Source of the DNA: Rhodoferax sp.
Lineage (GTDB): Bacteria; Pseudomonadota; Gammaproteobacteria; Burkholderiales; Burkholderiaceae_C
Length of the DNA: 64,000 nt
Assembly (NCBI RefSeq): GCF_010365055.1
Contig: NZ_JAAFHA010000012.1
Span: 1 to 64,000 of the forward strand
Direction of reading: 5' to 3'
The notes beneath the pieces are model-generated. The model was not told the origin of the DNA, made no database searches, and saw only the letters and a list, made by a program, of their open reading frames with translations. Positions 11,052 to 18,844 of this stretch are shown piece by piece. Position numbers and translations under genes: made by a program. The stretch's first letter is position 1, and the number at the start of each line of letters is the position of its first letter.

Positions 11052-11252
11052 TCACTTTCCGCCCCGCTTGATGATCCATACCACAAGCACGACAACGACA
11101 AGCAGCAAGACCGGCATTCCGATGCCGCCGTAGCCGCCCATCCACCCAGTGCCCCACATGCTGCCATTCATCATGGTGCCGTTCTGCGCCAACGTGACAC
11201 CGGTGGTGAACAGGGCCAGTGCACCAACTGCCGAAGTAAACAAGTTTTTCAT
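11052..11252 (-). CDS. Small membrane protein of the copper locus
   Basis: A 66-residue protein with an N-terminal hydrophobic signal-like segment ending at LAQ. A short Met/Gly-rich stretch follows (NGTMMNGSMWGTGWMGGYGG), then a C-terminal membrane helix (MPVLLLVVVVLVVWIIKRGGK). The small soluble stretch carries several Met that could bind Cu(I). It is the first minus-strand gene after the divergent cusR promoter region. I do not recognise a named family. It is called real because of its clean signal/TM layout, position, and an upstream purine-rich GGAAAGAC at about -6. Confidence 0.72.
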   Translation of the reverse strand: MKNLFTSAVGALALFTTGVTLAQNGTMMNGSMWGTGWMGGYGGIGMPVLLLVVVVLVVWIIKRGGK

Positions 11253-11415
11253 TAGTCTTTCCTGTAAAACATGGAGCGTTCAATCTAAGTTGGCGTCCTG
11301 CAGATGTCTGTTCGGTAGCACGCGCAACATGGCGTCAACACAGATGAAGGGGGTCTTGTCTAGCGTGTGTTGCTCATGACAGTGTGCAAATCTGTTCCCA
11401 TCAGCGAGCTGACAG

Positions 11416-11439
11416 CCAGATTACATTCCTGTTATCTGG
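11416..11439. promoter_or_regulatory. Copper-responsive operator candidate (CusR/CopR box)
   Basis: The 10-bp arms CCAGATTACA and TGTTATCTGG surround a TTCC spacer; the arms pair with a single mismatch. It lies 36 nt upstream of the cusR start and within the divergent region shared with the small membrane protein gene, where an OmpR-type activator of copper genes is expected to bind. Its core reappears in front of the cusF-like gene. Confidence 0.6.
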
Positions 11440-11474
11440 CGTGTGCTGACGCGCAGGCAGCGCAAAATGTCGTC

Positions 11475-12158
11475 ATGAAAATTCTCATCGTCGAAGACGA
11501 ACCAAAAACCGGTGACTATCTCAAACAGGGCTTGGTCGAGTCGGGTTTCGTTGTCGATCTGATACGCAACGGCACCGACGGCCTGCATCACGCGCTCACA
11601 GAAGACTACGACCTGGCCATTCTCGACGTGATGTTGCCTGGCTTAGACGGCTGGGCGATTTTGGCGGGCATCCGCAAAGCCGGCAAGGACACCCCTGTTT
11701 TGTTCTTGAGCGCGCGCGACCACGTCGATGACCGCGTCAAGGGTTTGGAGCTTGGCGCCGACGACTATCTGGTCAAGCCATTTGCTTTTTCAGAGTTGCT
11801 GGCGCGTGTGCGCACCTTATTGCGCCGCGGCAGCAAGGCGTCTACCGCCGAATTTTTGCGCGCCGCCGACCTGGAAATTGACCTCATGCGCCGCCGTGTC
11901 ACGCGCGCTGGAAAACGCGTCGATCTCACGGCCAAAGAATTTGCCTTGTTGGAGTTGCTGCTGCGCCGCCAGGGCGAGGTTTTGCCGCGTTCCTTGATCG
12001 CCTCCCACGTATGGGATATGAATTTTGACAGCGACACCAACGTGATCGAGGTCGCCATGCGTCGCTTGCGCGCCAAGGTGGATGACGAGTTTGAACCCAA
12101 GCTCATTCGTACCGTGCGCGGCATGGGTTATGTGCTGGAGAACCCCAATTGCGCTTGA
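11475..12158 (+). CDS. cusR: OmpR-family copper response regulator
   Basis: A 227-aa two-component regulator. The receiver domain is intact (acidic pocket EDE at the N-terminus, phospho-acceptor Asp in [15 protein letters not shown], Lys in DYLVKPFAF). A winged-helix DNA-binding domain follows ([54 protein letters not shown]). This resembles CusR/CopR/PcoR. The ORF track starts earlier, but [18 protein letters not shown] at 11475 is the family N-terminus. The kinase gene overlaps its end by 10 nt. It is expected to activate the copper operon through the inverted repeats noted. Confidence 0.95.
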   Translation: MKILIVEDEPKTGDYLKQGLVESGFVVDLIRNGTDGLHHALTEDYDLAILDVMLPGLDGWAILAGIRKAGKDTPVLFLSARDHVDDRVKGLELGADDYLVKPFAFSELLARVRTLLRRGSKASTAEFLRAADLEIDLMRRRVTRAGKRVDLTAKEFALLELLLRRQGEVLPRSLIASHVWDMNFDSDTNVIEVAMRRLRAKVDDEFEPKLIRTVRGMGYVLENPNCA

Positions 12159-13543
12159 GCGGAAAGACGTCGATCACGCGCCGTTTGACGCTGCTGTTTG
12201 TCACAGCCTCATCGGTCGTGTTGCTGGCACTGGGCTTCGTCGTCGCTTCCTCGGTGGAGCAGCACTTTGAGCAGCAGGACATGGAGGTTTTGACTGGCAA
12301 GATGGAACTGGCCCGGTATGCCTTGCAGACCTACAAGTCGCAGGACGATCTGGCGCGAATTTCACGCGTGATCAGCGATTCCCTGGTCGGACACCATGGA
12401 CTTGAATTGATCATTTACGGCACTGATCACGAACTGATGTTCACCACGCCCAAGCCGCATTTCCCGTTTGACCTGATGGCAACCCAGGCTGCCAATAGTC
12501 CGTATCGCCCCATGACCTGGGAATTGGGTGGCCAAAGCTACCGCGGCATCGCTGCCGAGCTGCCCTCCGGCATCAGCGCGCATTCCAAGGTGGTGGTCGC
12601 GGTCGCCCTGGACATCGCCCACCACCAGGCATTCATGCGCTCCTTTCTGCAAACGCTATGGGTATTTGTAGCAGGCGCCGCCGTGCTGACCGGTGTGCTC
12701 GGGTGGGTCGCGGCACGGCGCGGCCTGGCGCCGCTGCGTGCCATGCGTGAGCAGACGCTTGTGGTCACGGCGCAGCAATTGAGCCATCGCCTGCCGGTAG
12801 AGTCGGTGCCGCTAGAGCTGGCCGAACTGGCGCAATCCTTGAATGACATGCTGGCCCGGCTTGAAGAAGCGTTTCGGCGCCTGTCAGAATTTTCGTCCGA
12901 CATCGCGCATGAGTTGCGCACGCCGGTGAGCAATTTGATGACGCAAACGCAGGTCGCCCTGTCGCGCGCGCGCGGCGCTGATGAGTACCGCGGCATTCTG
13001 GAGTCGAATGCTGAAGAATTCGAGCGCATGGCCCGCATGATCGCAGACATGCTGTTGCTCGCCAAAGCCGAAAACGGTCTGGTGGTGCCGAGCCGACAGG
13101 TCGTCCATCTGGCAGCAGAGGTTCAGACATTGTTTGACTACTACGATGCGGTGGCTGAAGAAAAGCAGCTGCAGCTCAGGCTTGAAGGCGACGGCGCGGT
13201 AAGCGCAGACCGGCTGATGTTGCGCCGGGCACTGGGCAACCTGCTCTCTAACGCTGTGCGCCATTCGACCGTGAATACGACCATCCAGGTCAATATCAGG
13301 TCGAGCGCGGACGCCATCTCGATTGCGATGAAAAATACCGGCGACACCATTCCAGCGGAGTATTTGGATCGCGTCTTTGACCGTTTCTTCCGGGTTGATC
13401 CATCGCGACAACGTTCAAGCGAAGGCACCGGGCTGGGCTTGGCCATCACCAAGTCAATCGTGCTGGCCCACGCGGGAACAATTGCTGCAGGTTCCGCAGA
13501 CGGTGTTACGACGTTCAGCATCTCCCTGCCACGTGTCGCCTGA
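12149..13543 (+). CDS. cusS: Heavy-metal sensor histidine kinase
   Basis: A 464-aa membrane sensor kinase. It starts at a TTG codon within the cusR end ([19 protein letters not shown]). Layout: TM1 at about residues 12-34, a periplasmic sensor domain to about 165, TM2 ([17 protein letters not shown]), a HAMP linker, then DHp with the H-box [15 protein letters not shown]. The ATPase domain has [16 protein letters not shown] and [11 protein letters not shown]. This is the CusS/CopS/SilS family, which senses periplasmic Cu(I)/Ag(I). It is co-translated with cusR. Confidence 0.94.
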   Translation: MRLSGKTSITRRLTLLFVTASSVVLLALGFVVASSVEQHFEQQDMEVLTGKMELARYALQTYKSQDDLARISRVISDSLVGHHGLELIIYGTDHELMFTTPKPHFPFDLMATQAANSPYRPMTWELGGQSYRGIAAELPSGISAHSKVVVAVALDIAHHQAFMRSFLQTLWVFVAGAAVLTGVLGWVAARRGLAPLRAMREQTLVVTAQQLSHRLPVESVPLELAELAQSLNDMLARLEEAFRRLSEFSSDIAHELRTPVSNLMTQTQVALSRARGADEYRGILESNAEEFERMARMIADMLLLAKAENGLVVPSRQVVHLAAEVQTLFDYYDAVAEEKQLQLRLEGDGAVSADRLMLRRALGNLLSNAVRHSTVNTTIQVNIRSSADAISIAMKNTGDTIPAEYLDRVFDRFFRVDPSRQRSSEGTGLGLAITKSIVLAHAGTIAAGSADGVTTFSISLPRVA

Positions 13544-13547
13544 TACG

Positions 13548-13569
13548 AATTACTTACCACTTTGTAATT
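13548..13569. promoter_or_regulatory. Inverted repeat upstream of the DUF4148-like gene
   Basis: AATTAC and GTAATT flank a 10-nt spacer directly after the cusS stop and about 140 nt before the next gene. The arms resemble half-sites of the copper boxes but the spacing differs, so this could be an operator or chance. Confidence 0.3.
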
Positions 13570-13706
13570 TGCCAGTCATCTCCTGGTCGGTGTCAACTTT
13601 TTATAGTTCACCCATATCGCAATGTCGCGATAGAAGCTGGACAAGACGGTACACGATGACGACCGACCTGCCCGGAATTGTTTAACAAGCTTTGAAAGGA
13701 ATCATC

Positions 13707-14081
13707 ATGAAAAACAGATTTGCCACCATTGCCCTGATCCTCGCCTCTGGCCTGATCGCCGGTACCCCAGCCCTGGCCGAATACTCCCGCACCGATGACA
13801 ACATCGGGTTTGGGAATTTTTCGAACCAGCAAATTGGATCAAGCGTCACCCGCGAGCAAGTCACAGCCGAACTCATGCGCGCGCACCGTACCGGTGAGCA
13901 CCAGAGTGTTCGAATGATGGGCCGGGATGACGACGGGGAGATTCAAGCGTCCAGCCCAGAACCATCGAGCGTCACGCGCAAGCAAGTCACAGCCGAACTC
14001 ATGCGCGCGCACCGTACCGGTGAGCACCAGAGTGTTCGAATGATGGGCCGGGATGACGACGGAACTCTACCCAAGCTTTAA
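13707..14081 (+). CDS. DUF4148-like secreted protein with duplicated module
   Basis: A 124-residue exported protein: signal peptide MKNRFATIALILASGLIAGTPALA, then two nearly identical 42-residue units. Each contains SSVTR-(E/K)QVTAELMRAHRTGEHQSVRMMGRDDDG. The SxVTREQVxAEL motif is typical of small DUF4148 proteins common in Burkholderiales, which usually have one copy. The start at 13707 is chosen over an ATG 15 nt upstream because of the spacing to the purine-rich GAAAGGAAT. It is followed by a clear terminator. Function is unknown; its position next to cusRS suggests, but does not show, a copper link. Confidence 0.8.
   Translation: MKNRFATIALILASGLIAGTPALAEYSRTDDNIGFGNFSNQQIGSSVTREQVTAELMRAHRTGEHQSVRMMGRDDDGEIQASSPEPSSVTRKQVTAELMRAHRTGEHQSVRMMGRDDDGTLPKL
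13842..14062 (+). repeat. Tandem 126-bp duplication inside the DUF4148-like gene
   Basis: A 95-nt block beginning AGCGTCAC at 13842 recurs at 13968 with only two differences that I can see, giving a period of 126 nt (42 codons). Near-identity at third codon positions means that the duplication is recent or kept uniform by gene conversion. Confidence 0.9.
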
Positions 14082-14160
14082 TCGGGTGTCACGACGATGA
14101 CGCAGGAATCCGTCAGCGAAGGCACGCAGTAAATGGTGGCGCCTCGGCGCCTTTACCCTG

Positions 14161-14190
14161 AAATCCCGCCCTGGTGGCGGGATTTTTTCT
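14161..14190 (+). terminator. Rho-independent terminator
   Basis: AATCCCGCC and GGCGGGATT form a 9-bp GC-rich stem around a CTGGT loop, followed by a T-run (TTTTTT). It ends transcription of the DUF4148-like gene. Confidence 0.9.
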
Positions 14191-14412
14191 CTGACAGCGA
14201 CTGCAGATTAACAGTCGATGGGTTCAGGGTCAAGCCGAACGATGCAGGCGCCTGAATTGACGCTGCCAACATTGCCCGGGATTCACCTGGACTTTTGCTG
14301 GCGAAGAGGAAAATCAAGCACCAGCCACTGCGTCTTTGATAAGGCGCAAATGCCGCCAGCCAACAGGTGTGACGATGGGGCAAGTTGACGCCTGCATAGC
14401 TCAGGACTACCG

Positions 14413-14748
14413 ATGAAACCTGAAGCCACACTGTACGAGATACTCGAAGTCAGTCCACACGCCAGCGCCCAGGTCATCCGGGCGGCGTACCGCTGCCTGG
14501 CCCAAAGCAACCATCCCGACAAAAACTGTGGCAGCGAGGCCGCCAGTGAGCGGCAGGTGCAGATCAACTTCGCCTATGGCGTTCTGTCGGATGCGCGCAA
14601 GCGTCGGCGGTATGACCAGCGCATGGGCACGCAGCAGGTGTCTGACATTGAGCGTCGTGGCACCGACATGGCGGCGCCAGCACACTCGAAGGCCATGAAT
14701 GACGCGCCACCGGTATCGCGGGCCTTCGCCTTTCGCCCGTTCAAATAG
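14413..14748 (+). CDS. Short J-domain protein
   Basis: A 111-residue protein whose first 68 residues form a DnaJ J-domain: YEILEVSPHASAQVIRAAYRCLAQSNHPDKN with the HPD motif needed to stimulate Hsp70, then FAYGVLSDARKRRRYDQ. The tail of about 40 residues is polar and has no zinc or substrate-binding domain. It would act as a DnaK co-chaperone with unknown target. The start ATG is preceded by CATAGCTCAGGACTACCG with no strong ribosome-binding site. Confidence 0.85.
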   Translation: MKPEATLYEILEVSPHASAQVIRAAYRCLAQSNHPDKNCGSEAASERQVQINFAYGVLSDARKRRRYDQRMGTQQVSDIERRGTDMAAPAHSKAMNDAPPVSRAFAFRPFK

Positions 14749-14839
14749 GACGCCGGTAGGCGCTTGCCATCCGGGCTCAGTTGGCTTCGTTGAAGCTGCT
14801 CCGCAAATGCGGCAAGTACTGGGGCCTGTAGCCAAAATT

Positions 14840-14938
14840 CCCAGCCGTGGCGGCATCAAGAAACCTGCCACCTTTGGCCGCAATGGCCTGGGCCATGCGC
14901 CGGGTGGAGTCGGGCAGCGAGGTCGAGCAGTCCGTCAC
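14840..14938 (-). pseudogene. Relic of a 3-hydroxyisobutyrate dehydrogenase-family gene
   Basis: A minus-strand reading frame contains VTDCSTSLPDSTRRMAQAIAAKGGRFLDAATAG. It matches the start of the substrate-binding loop of beta-hydroxyacid dehydrogenases (pattern DxSTxxPxxxRxLAxAxxxxGxxxxDAPVSG). Only about 33 codons remain; the Rossmann and catalytic Lys domains are absent on both sides. It lies in a 415-bp gap before the SDR gene. The rest of that gap holds only the operator and promoter noted below. Confidence 0.6.
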
Positions 14939-15004
14939 TTCATCTGAGAGGTAAGGACAGTCTGCGATGGATCTGCAGAGGCTCCGCATAAAAAGTGAAA
15001 CATT

Positions 15005-15017
15005 CATCATACAAATG
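15005..15017. promoter_or_regulatory. Shared operator motif, copy 1
   Basis: CATCATACAAAT matches the core of the motif found before the ABC, ltnD and dctP transcription units (ATCATACAAAT), but lacks the leading GGTT. It lies about 25 nt upstream of the SDR promoter -35 element. Confidence 0.45.
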
Positions 15018-15041
15018 CATTGCGTGTCCGTGCTGTTGTCT

Positions 15042-15070
15042 TTGAATATTTGACTGAATTCACTTAAAAT
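15042..15070 (+). promoter_or_regulatory. Sigma-70 promoter candidate for the SDR gene
   Basis: TTGAAT and TAAAAT hexamers are separated by 17 nt, about 95 nt upstream of the SDR start codon, in an AT-rich stretch. Confidence 0.55.
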
Positions 15071-15164
15071 TTAGCCGGTCACCGTACTAGACTAAATCTA
15101 CAGGGCCGTCCAACCGCACTCCCGGCGTTTCGATAGATGGCCTTCGACAGTAAAGGAATACCCC

Positions 15165-15929
15165 ATGACAGTTTTTGCCCAATACCCCAGCCTGGCTGAC
15201 CGGACGGTGCTCATCACAGGAGGCGCCACCAGCATTGGTGCCTGCCTTGTCGAGCAATTCACCGCCCAAGGCGCGAAGGTCGGCTTCATCGACATCGACA
15301 CCGCGGCAGGATCGACGCTGGCAAGCGCACTGGCCGGAGCGCGGCACGCCCCGCTGTTTGTACATGCTGACTTGACAGACATTGCTGCGTTGGAGAGCGC
15401 CATCGACAAGGTGCGCCAGCACTTTGGCCCCATTAACGCACTGCTGAACAATGCTGCCAACGATCGCCGTCACACCATTGAGGAGACCACCTCAGAGTCG
15501 TGGGATGCAGGCATCGCCGTGAACCTGAAGCATCAGTTCTTTGCTGCTCGCAACGTCGCGCCCGACATGCGCAAGGCCGGTGGCGGAAGCATCGTGAATT
15601 TCGGCTCCCTTAGCTGGATGCTCAAACAGGGGGGCATGCCCGTTTACACAACATCCAAATCTGCCGTGCAGGGACTGACGCGCAGCCTCGCGCGCGATTT
15701 CGGCCCCTTCAACATCCGGGTCAACACACTGGTGCCGGGTTGGGTGATGACCGAAAAGCAGCTGCGTCTCTGGGTCGATGACACAGCTCGCGCTGATATC
15801 GCGCGTGGCCAGTGCATCAACCAGCCGGTATTGGCAGAGCACATTGCCCGGATGGCGCTTTTTCTGGTGGCAGACGACAGCGCCATGTGCACGGCACAGA
15901 ATTTTGTGGTCGATGGCGGTTGGGTGTGA
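15165..15929 (+). CDS. SDR dehydrogenase resembling aldose (xylose/arabinose) 1-dehydrogenase
   Basis: A 254-aa classical short-chain dehydrogenase. Cofactor motif TGGATSIGA is near the N-terminus, with Asp at the end of beta-2 (GFIDIDT) indicating NAD preference. NNAANDRRH and the catalytic Ser/Tyr/Lys (NFGSLSW, YTTSK) are present, and it ends DGGWV. The pattern YPSL at the start, NDRRH, NLKHQFFAARNVAPDM and NFGSLSW is that of Caulobacter XylB-type D-xylose dehydrogenases and related L-arabinose or galactose 1-dehydrogenases. It would oxidise a sugar to the lactone, feeding the pentonate pathway at 43-49 kb. It has its own promoter and a copy of the shared operator motif. Confidence 0.85.
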   Translation: MTVFAQYPSLADRTVLITGGATSIGACLVEQFTAQGAKVGFIDIDTAAGSTLASALAGARHAPLFVHADLTDIAALESAIDKVRQHFGPINALLNNAANDRRHTIEETTSESWDAGIAVNLKHQFFAARNVAPDMRKAGGGSIVNFGSLSWMLKQGGMPVYTTSKSAVQGLTRSLARDFGPFNIRVNTLVPGWVMTEKQLRLWVDDTARADIARGQCINQPVLAEHIARMALFLVADDSAMCTAQNFVVDGGWV

Positions 15930-15974
15930 CAGGGCGAAGCCTTGTCCCCGCCTGCGTTGAATCGGGCGGCCACC

Positions 15975-17198
15975 TCAGCCGTGCCGACCTGGTTCCTGCC
16001 TTGCCGCCCGAACTGGGCGAGTAGCCCGATCGTCTGTGCTGGTTCCGAGTGCGCCCATGATGGGCAAAACGCGGCGTGCAAGCACGGCGAGGGCCGCCGC
16101 AAACAAGGCGACAAGGCACAGCGCTACCGGTAAGGTGGCGACCTGCGCCACTGCACCGATCATGGGTGGGCCTAATAGAAAGCCAAGATAGCCCAAACCG
16201 GCGACGCCGGAGATGCCATGCGCGGGCGAGATGCCGGGCACCCGCGATGCGCATGAAAAGAGCACCGGCACGACGTTCGAGATGCCAAGTCCCACCAACG
16301 CGAAACCTGCGAGCGCCGCCGCAGGATGGCCGATCAGCAAGACCGCCAGCATCGCGATTGCGGCCAGCGTACCACCGACACTCAGCAGGGTTTCGGCACC
16401 CCATCGCGCACGAGCACGGTCACCCGCGAAGCGGCCGATCGCCATCGCCACCGAGAACGACGCGTAGGCCAGAGCCGCCAGGGCTTGCGGCGACGCCAGG
16501 CTCTCGCGCAGGTAGAGCACACTCCAGTCGTACATGGCGCCCTCGGCCACCAAGCCGAGGGCGGCCATGGCGCCGAGCAGGATGATGACACCGTGGGGCC
16601 GCATGAAACTGTGGCCCGCTTCTTCGGTGGTGCGCGCGCGGTCCGGCAGCATCGAGGGAACGACGGCAATGGTCAGGGCGGCCGCACCCACGGCGACCCA
16701 CAGCGTATGCGTGGTCGCTGCGACGCCTGCAACCGCGAGCAAGCTCGCCAGCGCCGCGCCAGCGAGCCCACCCAAACTGAAAAAGCCATGACAGCTCGAC
16801 ATAATCGGCCGTCCATAGGCGGCCTCGACCTCTACGGCATGCGCATTCATGGCGACATCGAACAGGCTGTTTGCTACACCGAAAACGAACAGACCCATAA
16901 CGCCTGCCCAGTAGCTGGGCAGCTGCAAAACGGCGCCGATCGCTGCGGCGGTCATGAGACCGGAAACTGCACAGACGGCCCGGGCGCCGAAGCGGCCGAT
17001 GAGCGCACCGGCCCCAAGAACGGCGACGAGCGCGCCGACCCCGGCCGCCAGCATCGCCAACGCCACTTCGACCTCGCTCAGGCTATGCAGGCGTTTGAAA
17101 GTCGGTACGTGCACGCCCCAGGTCGCAAACGCCAGCCCATTGAGGAAAAAGTGGACATTGGTTGCCTGGCGGGCTGATCGGGGGACTGAACGGGACAC
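15975..17198 (-). CDS. MFS transporter
   Basis: A major facilitator superfamily permease of about 407 aa with twelve hydrophobic segments and the inter-helix motif AGDRARARWG. The track ORF begins inside the upstream epimerase gene in another frame (Ser/Thr-rich, not membrane-like). A GTG at 17198, five nt downstream of the epimerase stop codon, is the likeliest start (VSRSVPRSARQATNVHFFLNG). It resembles the FucP/YbjJ-like group. Being last in the sugar ABC operon, it may import or export a related sugar or sugar acid; the substrate is unknown. Confidence 0.82.
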   Translation of the reverse strand: MSRSVPRSARQATNVHFFLNGLAFATWGVHVPTFKRLHSLSEVEVALAMLAAGVGALVAVLGAGALIGRFGARAVCAVSGLMTAAAIGAVLQLPSYWAGVMGLFVFGVANSLFDVAMNAHAVEVEAAYGRPIMSSCHGFFSLGGLAGAALASLLAVAGVAATTHTLWVAVGAAALTIAVVPSMLPDRARTTEEAGHSFMRPHGVIILLGAMAALGLVAEGAMYDWSVLYLRESLASPQALAALAYASFSVAMAIGRFAGDRARARWGAETLLSVGGTLAAIAMLAVLLIGHPAAALAGFALVGLGISNVVPVLFSCASRVPGISPAHGISGVAGLGYLGFLLGPPMIGAVAQVATLPVALCLVALFAAALAVLARRVLPIMGALGTSTDDRATRPVRAARQEPGRHG

Positions 17199-17202
17199 TC
17201 GG

Positions 17203-18093
17203 TCACTTGACGTGACTGCGCCAGTTGTACTCTTGCTTGAAGTCCAGCAAGCGCTTGATTTTTTCATTGCTCAGCAGGGTCTCGAACTCGCCGAGTGTCT
17301 TTTTGACCGGCACCGTCGGATAGAAACGCTTGAGCAGCTCCGCTGTCGGCAGGTCGGACGAGACATCGTCGGCCGCAACGTTCATCACCTGGAAGCCCAG
17401 GCCGTCCTTGTCCACACCCAAGCGCGCTGCGGTGGCCAGGTCGCGGGCGTCGATGTAGCTCCAGGTGATGCGTCGGCGAAAGCCCGGGTCCTTGAAATAC
17501 TCGGGAAACTTCGCGTAGTCCACGGGATCGATCACATTGCCGATGCGCAGGCAGTAGATATCCGACCCGGTTCGGGCATGGAATGCCTTGGCCGTGGCCT
17601 CGTTGATCACCTTGGACATTGCGTAGCTGTCCATCGGATCAACAGGGTATTCTTCATCTAGCGGTAGGTACTCGGGCATGCGGTAGTTGTCGGCGAAGAC
17701 AATGCCGTAGGTCGTTTCGCTGGAGGCGATGATGACCTTCTTGATCCCGTACTTCGACGCCGCATCCAGCACGTTGTAGGTGCTCATGACGTTGGTGCGA
17801 AAGACCTCGTTGTCCGGATAGGTCATGATCCGCGGAATCGCTGCGAAGTGGATGATCGCATCGATGGGCGCCGGTTTGATGGTTTCGCTGAACTCGTGCC
17901 GCACCGTCGTGCTGCAGAGCGCGTTGAAGACCTGACCCGCATCGGTCAGGTCGGTGATAAGTGTGCGGGCTGTAGAGTTTTGCAGGACCGTGCGGTCCAG
18001 GTTGAGTACCTGATGCCCGTGGTCGAGCAGCTCCTTGACGACCCATTTGCCAGCCATGCCGCTGCCGCCGGTGACGATGATATTTTTTTTCAT
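17203..18093 (-). CDS. NAD-dependent epimerase/dehydratase (extended SDR)
   Basis: A 296-aa extended SDR: Rossmann motif TGGSGMAGKW at residues 8-17, HFAAIPR and the catalytic YAMSK (Tyr-x3-Lys) near residue 158. The short C-terminus and the segment ASSETTYGIVFADNYRMPEYLPLDEEYPVDPMDSY resemble uronate dehydrogenase/GalE-like proteins in sugar-acid operons. It probably acts on a sugar or uronate imported by the adjacent ABC system. It follows the racemase-family gene by 60 nt in the same direction. Exact reaction not determined. Confidence 0.85.
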   Translation of the reverse strand: MKKNIIVTGGSGMAGKWVVKELLDHGHQVLNLDRTVLQNSTARTLITDLTDAGQVFNALCSTTVRHEFSETIKPAPIDAIIHFAAIPRIMTYPDNEVFRTNVMSTYNVLDAASKYGIKKVIIASSETTYGIVFADNYRMPEYLPLDEEYPVDPMDSYAMSKVINEATAKAFHARTGSDIYCLRIGNVIDPVDYAKFPEYFKDPGFRRRITWSYIDARDLATAARLGVDKDGLGFQVMNVAADDVSSDLPTAELLKRFYPTVPVKKTLGEFETLLSNEKIKRLLDFKQEYNWRSHVK

Positions 18094-18153
18094 TGCATTT
18101 CCGTTAATGGTGAGTGTGTTGCTTGTCTGGATTGAAATTATTCGGTGGCTGTC

Positions 18154-18813
18154 TCAGTGCCGGCTGGCCAAGGCGTCACGCACTGCCTCGACGCCGCTTT
18201 GCGGCGAGGACAGGACGGGTACCTTCAAGTCGGTGAGTGAAGGAATCAGCCGAGCCATCGACACCTGTGCCAGTACGATGACATCAACTTTGTCGGCCAG
18301 GGACTCAATCGTGCGCTTGACGATCTCGTCATGCAGCTCGGACTTGCCATCCAGTAGCGCCTGGAAGCCACCTTCGGCCAATGCCTCGGTCACCTCGATG
18401 GATTTCCCGGCAGCCGCGGCCTTCGCCTTGATCAAGCGAACCGTCGGTTCGAGCGTTGTCTTGACTGTCGCGACCACGCCGATCCTCGGCCCCGACGCAA
18501 CAGCACGCTCGGCCATGGTATCGTCGATTTTGATGATGGGGATCGAGATGGCCGCACGGGCAGCGCTGGCCGCCTCGCCGACCGACGAGCAGGCATTGAG
18601 CAGCGCGACGGCGCCCATCTGCTGCCCCAGTTGCATATAGGAAAAGATGCGCCCTGTCACAGCCTCGGTGAGATGGCCTGCCGCGATGACATCGTTGAGC
18701 AGGCTGTCATCCATGATGTTGATGACGCGCACGTCGGGCAATATCTGCTGAAACTGCTGCTTGATCGGCTGTATGGTGGCAGGCCCGGTGTGGACGACGA
18801 CGACGGTTCTCAT
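18154..18813 (-). CDS. Aspartate/glutamate racemase-family protein
   Basis: A 219-aa member of the Asp/Glu/hydantoin racemase superfamily. One nucleophile candidate is visible in LLNACSSVGEAA, with family landmarks IPIIKIDDTMAERAV, GPRIGVVATVKTTLEPTVRL and IVLAQVSMARL. The second half-site normally containing the other catalytic Cys reads AQVSMA, so a two-Cys racemase mechanism is doubtful; a one-Cys isomerase or decarboxylase-like chemistry is possible. It sits between the ABC ATPase (31-nt gap) and the extended SDR gene. Substrate unknown. Confidence 0.82.
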   Translation of the reverse strand: MRTVVVVHTGPATIQPIKQQFQQILPDVRVINIMDDSLLNDVIAAGHLTEAVTGRIFSYMQLGQQMGAVALLNACSSVGEAASAARAAISIPIIKIDDTMAERAVASGPRIGVVATVKTTLEPTVRLIKAKAAAAGKSIEVTEALAEGGFQALLDGKSELHDEIVKRTIESLADKVDVIVLAQVSMARLIPSLTDLKVPVLSSPQSGVEAVRDALASRH

Positions 18814-18844
18814 TGAAAGCTCCTTGTGAATGAAATAAAAAGAA

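Noticed and set aside
10990-11283. N-terminal extension of the 243-aa ORF track entry at 10552
   Set aside because: It runs through the neighbouring small membrane protein gene in another frame; the true start is the lipoprotein signal peptide at 10989.
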